A DNA stretch of 64,000 nt from Fibrobacterota bacterium (GTDB lineage: Bacteria > Fibrobacterota > Chitinivibrionia > Chitinivibrionales > Chitinispirillaceae). The notes under the pieces are model-generated. The model made no database searches. It was not told where the DNA came from and worked only from the letters and a program-made list of their open reading frames with translations. Position numbers and translations under genes: made by a program. Below are positions 37,255 through 44,453 of the stretch, piece by piece. Each line of letters starts with the position of its first letter. Position 1 is the stretch's first letter. The stretch is from positions 87,825-151,824 of the forward strand of contig JAEZKC010000072.1 of the NCBI GenBank assembly GCA_023436205.1, read 5' to 3'.

Positions 37255-39405
37255 TTATAACAGATTGATATAGCCACTCTTTATCTCTCCGCGATATTCA
37301 TATTTGATCAGGTACATTCCACTATTAAGGTCGCGAAGTGGGATTTCAGCACTTCTGGTATTTATTCCAGAGGTGATTTTCTTTGAAAGCACTAGTTTTC
37401 CATCCAGTGAAAAAATGCTTACTTTCAAATTTTCTCTGGCAGGAAACTGAACCCGGAGTGATTTTTGTGAAGAGACATGATATGAGAATGAATTGTCCGT
37501 AATACCTAAATGTGTCAGTGTAATGACTGCCGGGTCGATGGTAATTTTATCAATATTGGGGCCGTCCTGTCCGTTTATGGTTGCCAGTCTGACCGTACTT
37601 ACACCCTGGGGCAGAGTGAGGCTGGTTGGCTTCGATTCCCATGTTGTCCAATTGGATGTCGGTTCAAAATTCAAAGATGCTATCTGTTGAGTACCGTTTA
37701 TTGAAACTGAGAATTGCCTTGCTGCCCCTGATCCGTTGGAAAAGGTGATCGTGACAGTTTTCAGTCCCTCGTAGTCAACGTACACTGGTATCTCGATGAA
37801 AGAGCCGCTCACTGCCGAAATGTTGACGTATGCTTCACCGGTAAAGCCCGCATTTTTTGTTTCCAGAACTGCATCTTTCAGAACGCCGTTTTCAGCTTGG
37901 TAAACATATTTTTCGATGGGCATAAATGATGCGGAAATTGCGATGTTAGAGTTCAAGGAGGAGATGCCGTAAATCGCATTTGTGCCGGTATGATCTCCAT
38001 CCCACCCGTTGAATGTCCAGCCACCATTAGGAACAGCTGTGAAGGTTACACTGGTGCCTTCAAGAAGAGAGGATCCTTCCGGAGTCTGGGTAATGGAACC
38101 GCCGGGAGAAGCCTGTTTAGTAATGGTATAACGATTTCTTGTGTCCTGGGCAAAGTAGGCAGAGATGGTCCTGTTGGCAGTCATGTTGACAGTGGCTGGA
38201 TTGCTGCTACCGGTTAGATCCCCGGCCCAGCGTTCAAAAAGCCAGCCTTCGGCAGGAGTAGCTGTGATCTGTACGTTTGCACCATTTTCATAGCTGCCGC
38301 TCTGAGGATTGATTGTGCCCTGACCCTGTGCAACAGTGGTTGTAAGGGTGTAATTGACAGGTGATGCGCCGAAATAGGGGCCTGCATATTTGCTGACAAT
38401 TGCAGGGATGTCTTCAACTTTATCCATTGAGTACTCGTAGGGAGGTTTGTCGAAAGCTTTTACATCAAAGCTTTCCTGACCAGCCACATCCCGACTTCCT
38501 CCGGCACCATTGTCCTTTTTACCGGTGCAGTTGTCATAAGTGTTACCCCTGGCAGTCATGTGGCAGTAGACATCATACATGAAGATGTGGGGATCCTTTA
38601 CACTCTTGAAGTAGTTGTTTTCAACAAGAATCGCTCCGTAAGAACCTACTCCCACACAGTAACTATTGCCGGTGCAGGTATAGTAGTTGTTGAAAACGTG
38701 GGCTTGACCATACATTAATCTCGGCATTCTCTGGTCAACCAGCTTGTCAAACCAGTTGTGATGATAAGTGACCTTGTTTTTGCCCCAGTCCTCAGGGTGA
38801 TCACCGCCGCCGGAGCCGATCAGGGCACAAAGTCTGTGGCCATGATTTTTATCGGTATACCAGAATTTACACCAGGATACTGTGACATAGCTGGATGCAT
38901 TGGTGATGTCCAAATTGCCGTCTCCTGAGTCCCAGATATTGAGGTGATCGATCCATACGTGGTGGGAGCCGCGCACCGAGATCGCATCATCAGGACCGGA
39001 GTTGGGGTAAATGCCCTGCATGTTGAAGTTGCGCAGAATGACATTGCTGACGTTTTTAATTGCCAAACCACCATAAATAGTCGAGTTTTTATCCTTTCCC
39101 ATTATCGTTTTGTTGCTGGCTATTTCCATACCAGACCCCCCACCATCTGTAGTCTTGATTGTGCCGGAGATGATAATCACCCGGGGGTTTTTGTCCTGAG
39201 CAGCAGCTTTCAGCTGGGCAAACGTTGTAACCGTTGTGGGAGCTGCATTGCCGCCTCCGGTTGTGCTGCCACTCACCATGGCAAATCCGATTGGTGTTGT
39301 TGCGGTTGGGGAAATCTGAGCCAAAGAGGTGTTTTGGAAGAGAACACACAGGAACAGGGTTGCCACAATTAACCGGAAAACTGAATGACTGGTGTAGCTT
39401 AACAT
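37255..39405 (-). CDS. Secreted pectate lyase (PL1, Pec_lyase_C type) with B repeats, CBM and sorting tail
   Basis: 716 residues. Signal peptide 1-30 (NTSLAQ). PL1 about 33-345: GFAMVSGSTTGGGN, VWIDHLNIWDSGDGNLDIT, VTVSWCKFWYTDKNHGHR, and QRMPRLMYGQAHVFNN. The catalytic first arginine of RxPxxR is present, but the second position is Met. Two B repeats at 348-492, CBM6/35-like module YQAENG at 498-622, tail at 648-716. GGGAGGGG ribosome-binding site. It is the first gene after the palindrome-type promoter (39464-39538). Downstream genes follow at gaps of 67, 44, 158, 206 and 130 bases, so it probably heads an operon of seven genes ending with the regulator/lipoprotein pair. Confidence 0.9.
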   Translation of the reverse strand: MLSYTSHSVFRLIVATLFLCVLFQNTSLAQISPTATTPIGFAMVSGSTTGGGNAAPTTVTTFAQLKAAAQDKNPRVIIISGTIKTTDGGGSGMEIASNKTIMGKDKNSTIYGGLAIKNVSNVILRNFNMQGIYPNSGPDDAISVRGSHHVWIDHLNIWDSGDGNLDITNASSYVTVSWCKFWYTDKNHGHRLCALIGSGGGDHPEDWGKNKVTYHHNWFDKLVDQRMPRLMYGQAHVFNNYYTCTGNSYCVGVGSYGAILVENNYFKSVKDPHIFMYDVYCHMTARGNTYDNCTGKKDNGAGGSRDVAGQESFDVKAFDKPPYEYSMDKVEDIPAIVSKYAGPYFGASPVNYTLTTTVAQGQGTINPQSGSYENGANVQITATPAEGWLFERWAGDLTGSSNPATVNMTANRTISAYFAQDTRNRYTITKQASPGGSITQTPEGSSLLEGTSVTFTAVPNGGWTFNGWDGDHTGTNAIYGISSLNSNIAISASFMPIEKYVYQAENGVLKDAVLETKNAGFTGEAYVNISAVSGSFIEIPVYVDYEGLKTVTITFSNGSGAARQFSVSINGTQQIASLNFEPTSNWTTWESKPTSLTLPQGVSTVRLATINGQDGPNIDKITIDPAVITLTHLGITDNSFSYHVSSQKSLRVQFPARENLKVSIFSLDGKLVLSKKITSGINTRSAEIPLRDLNSGMYLIKYEYRGEIKSGYINLL

Positions 39406-39463
39406 TGAACCCCTCCCGGGTAAATGGTTTGAGTTTTCTTTAATGGATAATCATATACTACAC

Positions 39464-39538
39464 AATATACTGCAAAATAGAAAAATGAGATCGTTATCTT
39501 TCTGTATTGATGAATTATCTGTACTGATTTGAGTACAG
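39464..39538 (-). promoter_or_regulatory. Promoter with CTGTACT-N6-AGTACAG operator, operon from 39405
   Basis: Plus-strand reading: -10 AATATA (39464-39469), exactly 49 bases, then CTGTACT GATTTG AGTACAG (39519-39538), a perfect 7-base inverted repeat. A further half-site TTGAGTACAG lies at 39652-39661. Same layout as at 24402-24476. Confidence 0.7.
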
Positions 39539-39704
39539 TTACAAGATGCTGATGATAGAGTTGTTTTGCTGTGTTTTCAGGGGAAATTATTCAAAACAAA
39601 ATAATAGCTCTTTGTACAAAATGCATAATTTGTAACAAACATGTATAATGATTGAGTACAGAACTGAAGACTATGTCGCCCTGGAAGTGCAGATGAACTA
39701 CTTG

Positions 39705-41801
39705 TCAGAGTAAATTCACGTATTCTTTTTTCACAGATCCATTGAATTCCAGTTGTATCAAGTATACTCCGCTTGTCAAACCGGTAAGTGGTATATGCCC
39801 CATGCCAGTGCTGGTTGCGGTATTGAGTTTGGTCGAGAATACCTTTTTGCCGCTAAGGGAGAAAACTATTACTTTCAGATTCATTGATTGAATGTTTCGT
39901 GTGTATAGGATTTTCTTTGCCGGATTGTAAGATAGGATCGGGCCTGCTTTTTTGGTATGGTGTATTATCGCATTAGTAGAATGACCGATGGCGATTTTGT
40001 CGATGTTGGGGCCATCCTGACCGTCGATGGTTGCCAGAGTGACAATGCTTGCTCCTTGAGGCAATGTCAGTTCGACCTGCTTAGGTTGCCAGGTGGTCCA
40101 GTCTGTGGTTGGTTCGAAATCGAGTGATGCAATCTGCTGGGTGCCGTTTACAGAAACAGACAAGGCTCTTGTCGTACCCGAACCGTTGGCAAAAGTAACG
40201 ACGATGGCCTTTTGGCCTGCATCATCGGCATAAACCGGAATTTCGACAGAAGCTGCTGCGGCATTGAAATTGATGTATGCATCACCGGTAAACCCAGCGT
40301 TTTTGGTTTCCACCACAGCTTCCTTCAGTGCTCCGTTTTCTGCTTGGTAAACCGATTCGTCGACTGGTAGAAAGGTGGCCGCAACGGAGATGTTATTGCT
40401 CAGAGAGGGTATGGTCCAGGTGGCGCCTGTGCCGGTATGGTCACCGGACCAAGCGCTAAAAGTCCAGCCTTTGGAAGGTACAGCAGTCAAGGTTACATTT
40501 GACCCTTCAACCAGCAGAGAGCCTTCCGGTGACTGGATTATGGTTCCGCCGGGAGTCGGTTGTTTTGTGATTGTATAAAAGGTCCGTGTATCTTCAATAA
40601 AGTATGCTGAAATTGACTTATCGGAAGTCATGTTCATGGTTATGGGATTGGTGGTTCCTGAGAAATCTCCGCTCCAGCGTTCGAAAAGGTAGCCGCTGGC
40701 AGGAGTGGCTGTCAGAGCTACATTCTGTCCGCTTTCAAAGCTCCCTGTTGATGGTGTTACCGCACCATTTCCTTGAGCAATTGAAACAGTCAGGTTGAAT
40801 TTCGATGTGGAGTTTCCGGTATATTGTTCGCCAATGTGCGTCCGCGGCCCAGCCTCAGAGGTCACGATTCTTTTTACTTCAGATGTAGGGTCAAGATGGT
40901 AGCTGTAAATGTTATCGGGATTGAAGGGCATATTGGAGGTATTACCTGCACTTGTCCCGCTGCAGCCGGAGAACTGAAGGCCTGAAATATACCCCTTCGC
41001 AGAGGCATCCACCTGAACCGGATTCTTTGAGTTTTCGAAAACACAATTTTCAATGACAAGACGTGCCTGGCCGCGTGCATAGTGACCGTAGCTTGATACC
41101 TCGCTGACATAATTATTATAAAGATGGCCCATGCCCATATCAAAACTGGGATTTCTTTGGTTTGTCCTGTCAAACCAGCAGTGATGAATAGTCGTTCTGA
41201 AATCAGTTTCCGTTGTCCAGCCGATTCCAAACGCTTTGTTGTGATTGCTTAAATGCACATAAGATACGGTCACATAGTCGCAGGACTTTCTGAGATCAAT
41301 CAGGCCATCGCCGCAGTTGGAAAAACGGCAATGATCAATCCAGATATGATGGCTGGAGTCTACCTGTATCGCATCGAAATCGTTTGTTTTCCCGTCATAA
41401 TCGCCTTCAACAAACGAATCTTCAATTATCAAGTTGCGGATGATTACATTGCTTACGTTGATTAGACTGAGTTCTGCCTGATACAGAGTTGCATCACTGC
41501 CCAGTCCTACAATCGTTTTATTTGACTTTACCCTGATGGAAGCACCCTTGGAAGATGCTGGGACGTTTCCTTTTACAAGGATAATGTAAGGCTCTGATGC
41601 TTCAGCATACTTTTTCAAATCAGAAAATGTGGATACCGTTACGGTCTTTCCGCTGGCCCCTCCAGTGGTAGTGGTGAGACCTTTACCGCTGACTGAAGCA
41701 AATCCTGTCGGATTATCTGGTGCTGCAAGGGAAATCGTAATAAATGAAAATGTAAGAACGATTGACAACACAGTTAATCGGTTGATTTCAATTTTTTTCA
41801 A
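39705..41801 (-). CDS. Secreted pectate lyase (PL1, Pec_lyase_C type) with B repeats, CBM and sorting tail; TTG start
   Basis: 698 residues. The likely start is a TTG (41799-41801), with GGGAG six bases upstream and the signal peptide (KKIEINRLTVLSIVLTFSF) right after it. PL1 about 30-330: GFASVSGKGLTTTTGGASG, IWIDHCRFSNCGDGLIDLRK, VTVSYVHLSNHNKAFG, and NQRNPSFDMGMGHLYNN. The first arginine of RxPxxR is kept, the second is Asp. Two B repeats 332-474, CBM6/35-like module YQAENG 479-604, tail 630-698. It lies 100 bases after the CE8 gene at 41902 and is probably the last gene of that unit. The loss of the second arginine may alter substrate binding rather than abolish catalysis. Confidence 0.88.
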   Translation of the reverse strand: MKKIEINRLTVLSIVLTFSFITISLAAPDNPTGFASVSGKGLTTTTGGASGKTVTVSTFSDLKKYAEASEPYIILVKGNVPASSKGASIRVKSNKTIVGLGSDATLYQAELSLINVSNVIIRNLIIEDSFVEGDYDGKTNDFDAIQVDSSHHIWIDHCRFSNCGDGLIDLRKSCDYVTVSYVHLSNHNKAFGIGWTTETDFRTTIHHCWFDRTNQRNPSFDMGMGHLYNNYVSEVSSYGHYARGQARLVIENCVFENSKNPVQVDASAKGYISGLQFSGCSGTSAGNTSNMPFNPDNIYSYHLDPTSEVKRIVTSEAGPRTHIGEQYTGNSTSKFNLTVSIAQGNGAVTPSTGSFESGQNVALTATPASGYLFERWSGDFSGTTNPITMNMTSDKSISAYFIEDTRTFYTITKQPTPGGTIIQSPEGSLLVEGSNVTLTAVPSKGWTFSAWSGDHTGTGATWTIPSLSNNISVAATFLPVDESVYQAENGALKEAVVETKNAGFTGDAYINFNAAAASVEIPVYADDAGQKAIVVTFANGSGTTRALSVSVNGTQQIASLDFEPTTDWTTWQPKQVELTLPQGASIVTLATIDGQDGPNIDKIAIGHSTNAIIHHTKKAGPILSYNPAKKILYTRNIQSMNLKVIVFSLSGKKVFSTKLNTATSTGMGHIPLTGLTSGVYLIQLEFNGSVKKEYVNLL

Positions 41802-41901
41802 AGTATTCTCCCGGTTACGTATTTCTCTTTCAGTGATGGCTGGCCTGATGCCCTTTCTCTTGAGTTATTGTCGCATTGCAGCGTATCAGTGCATTCTGCC
41901 A

Positions 41902-44205
41902 TCAAAGTATGTTCATGCATTCTGTTTTTACTGATCCATCATACTCTAGCCTGATCAGGTATGCGCCACTGTTTAAGTTGATAAGTGATATTTGGGCACT
42001 GCTCGCTTCTGCAGATGTATCGATTTCTCGTTCCAAAACTTTTTTGCCACTCAACGAAAAAATGCTTACTTTCACATTCTTTGAGCTGATGTTTTGTATG
42101 GAAAGGGTCTTCTTTATCGGGTTGTAAGATAAAACAGATTCTGCTTTTCTTGTCTGGAGTGTTATTGTTGCTGTAGTCTGGACGAAAGCTATTTTGTCAA
42201 CATTGGGGCCATCCTGACCGTTTATGGTGGCCAGAGTTATAATGCTTGTCCCTTGCGGTAATGTCAGTTTGACCTGTTTTGATTGCCAGGTTATCCAGTC
42301 TGTAGTAGCTTCAAAATCAAGTGAAGCAACCTGCTGGGTGCCGTTAACAGATAGTGATAATGCTCTTGTCGCACCTGAGCCATTGGCAAAGGTAATGACA
42401 ATATCCTTTTCGCCTGCCTCATCTGTATAAACCGGTAGTTCGATGGATGCATCGGCAGCATTATAATTGACGTATGCTTCACCTGTAAATCCGGCGTTTT
42501 TAGTCTCCAGCACCGCTTCCTTTAGGGCTCCGTTTTCCACCTGGTAAACCAACTTGTCGACCGGTAGAAATGAAGCTGCAACAGAGATGCTGCTGCTCAG
42601 TGAAGAAACGGTCCAAGTTGCACCTGTGCCGGTATGGTCACCGGACCATTCCTTGAAAGTCCAGCTCTTGGAGGGAACAGCAGTCAAGGTTACACTTGAC
42701 CCTTCAACCAGCGAAGAGCCTTCAGGAGACTGGGTTATGGTTCCACCGGGTGCTGCCTGCTTGGTGATGGTGTAGTATTTCCGAGTGTCCTGAACAAAGT
42801 AGGCAGAGATGGTTTTGTTTGCATTCATGGTGATGGTTGCCGGATTGGTGCTACCGGTAAGGTCGCCGCCCCAGTGGTCGAAGAGGTAACCATTTTCAGG
42901 AATTGCCGTAATAATAGTAGTTGAGGCACTGTCATAGCTGGCATTTACCGGTGTCACTGAACCCTTTCCTTCTGAAACAGATAAGGATAGTGTGTATACA
43001 GGTAGGCTATTTGTACCCGCTAAAACGGTATTGGAACTCTCTCCCAATCCCCCCATCTCATTGGCTGCGCGTACGGTGATTTTATCACCTGCTTTTATCG
43101 ATGTCGGAAGTTCGAAAGAGTTAATGGTAACATTGGCGAGGTATGTTCCATTCACAAATAGTACCCAGCAAAGGGCATTCTGATCATCATTCCATTTGAC
43201 ACTTTTGCCTTCAATAAAGGCCTTCGGCGCTACGATTTGTTTAGTGGATTTTTGAGGGTCCCAGTTTCCCAGCACATTGCTGATGGTATACTTTGCAGCC
43301 TCTTGCTCCGATAGTACCGGATTGAGCTTAACCGTTGTTGTACCAGATGTATAGGTAGTGCGGCGCTTGCTCAGATCAACCTTGCTGCCATCTGCTTTTT
43401 TACTGTTGTATTCAGCAAAGACTACAGGAACAGAATTCATTGGGTTACCCCAGCCACCTTCGCTGGGTAGTTTCTTCATAGTGGTGTTTAGAAAAACTAC
43501 TCTGGCATTATTCCAGGAACGAGCCAGGTCATAGCCTTCAGCAATTCCATCAATGGTGCAGTTGCTGAAGACATACCCCCAGGATGTTGAGGTGGAAGGA
43601 GCGGCAAGCGCACTCCTTTTTAGTACCCAGAGCAAAACTCCGTTAAAAAAAACATCTCCATCTCCACATATAAAATCGGTAGTTCCCTGAATCTCTCCAC
43701 CTTCCCAATATGTTTTTTTTCCCTTTGTATAATAGGTATCCTGCCCGCTCATCAATCGGACATTTTTGTAAATAGTATTGTTGCACTGCTCCTTGATTAC
43801 AACATGTCGACCGGTGCCTACAGTCGCCTTGTTCTGGATTGTTAAATCTTGGAAGTAGGCATTGTCGCCTCTTAAAAACAGTGTAGATGAAATACTGATA
43901 CCTTCATCTTTTGACGTATTATAAACTGTGGTTTTTTTTGTCTCCTGACCGATAAAGGAAACATTTGGGTAAGAGAACTCAGTCATCTGGTTTGAGTTGC
44001 CGGTAAGCGGGCCTATATTATATTCTCCCGCAGGGAAAAACATGACGAAGCGTTTTCCTCCTGCTTTGGATGCTGCGTTCATGGCGGCCTTGAAATCACC
44101 ATCTTTTCCTACGATAAAGTCGTACTTTTTCTTCGTTACAGCATTGATAGAACCCGCAAAAACAAAAAATGCAGCAAGCAGTCCAAGGTATACCATCCTT
44201 CTCAT
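41902..44205 (-). CDS. Pectin methylesterase (CE8) with B repeats, CBM and sorting tail
   Basis: 767 residues from the ATG at 44205 (AAAAGGA site eight bases upstream, followed at once by the signal peptide MRRMVYLGLLAAFFVFAG); a longer frame upstream is not supported. CE8 helix about 28-330 with SGQDTYYTKG (Asp near 153), GTTDFICGDGD (nucleophile Asp near 175) and LARSWNNARV (binding Arg near 225). It is more divergent than the CE8 at 27402: the usual LGRPW is LARSW. A small FN3-like domain (about 332-395, CWVLFVNGTYLANV) precedes two B repeats (405-545), the CBM (548-672, starting YQVENG instead of YQAENG) and the sorting tail (695-767). It follows the PL11 gene but with a strong hairpin between, so its expression may be reduced or partly independent. 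Confidence 0.87.
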   Translation of the reverse strand: MRRMVYLGLLAAFFVFAGSINAVTKKKYDFIVGKDGDFKAAMNAASKAGGKRFVMFFPAGEYNIGPLTGNSNQMTEFSYPNVSFIGQETKKTTVYNTSKDEGISISSTLFLRGDNAYFQDLTIQNKATVGTGRHVVIKEQCNNTIYKNVRLMSGQDTYYTKGKKTYWEGGEIQGTTDFICGDGDVFFNGVLLWVLKRSALAAPSTSTSWGYVFSNCTIDGIAEGYDLARSWNNARVVFLNTTMKKLPSEGGWGNPMNSVPVVFAEYNSKKADGSKVDLSKRRTTYTSGTTTVKLNPVLSEQEAAKYTISNVLGNWDPQKSTKQIVAPKAFIEGKSVKWNDDQNALCWVLFVNGTYLANVTINSFELPTSIKAGDKITVRAANEMGGLGESSNTVLAGTNSLPVYTLSLSVSEGKGSVTPVNASYDSASTTIITAIPENGYLFDHWGGDLTGSTNPATITMNANKTISAYFVQDTRKYYTITKQAAPGGTITQSPEGSSLVEGSSVTLTAVPSKSWTFKEWSGDHTGTGATWTVSSLSSSISVAASFLPVDKLVYQVENGALKEAVLETKNAGFTGEAYVNYNAADASIELPVYTDEAGEKDIVITFANGSGATRALSLSVNGTQQVASLDFEATTDWITWQSKQVKLTLPQGTSIITLATINGQDGPNVDKIAFVQTTATITLQTRKAESVLSYNPIKKTLSIQNISSKNVKVSIFSLSGKKVLEREIDTSAEASSAQISLINLNSGAYLIRLEYDGSVKTECMNIL

Positions 44206-44383
44206 AGAATTCCTTTTGTTACTTATTGCGAGCACCGGATTTGTGACCGATTCACTGTCCGGGCGCTCCAATAATGAGGTTTGGTTTAGTGGTGTCATAC
44301 ATTGTAGTGGGAAGTCTCTGGGTGAGAATCATTAGAAAAACCAAGTGAAAAGGTTTATCTGCCACTGTCAAGCCAGGTTTATT

Positions 44384-44417
44384 CCATCTGGCTGTTCGGT
44401 TCCAAACAGCCAGATGG
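44384..44417 (-). terminator. Strong hairpin between PL11 and CE8 genes
   Basis: CCATCTGGCTGTT (44384-44396) and AACAGCCAGATGG (44405-44417) form a perfect 13-base stem around an 8-base loop, 37 bases after the PL11 stop. There is no U-tract on the minus strand, so partial termination or RNA stabilisation are both possible. Confidence 0.7.
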
Positions 44418-44453
44418 TACCCGCACTTCAGACCTGCTGGACTATACTTCACA

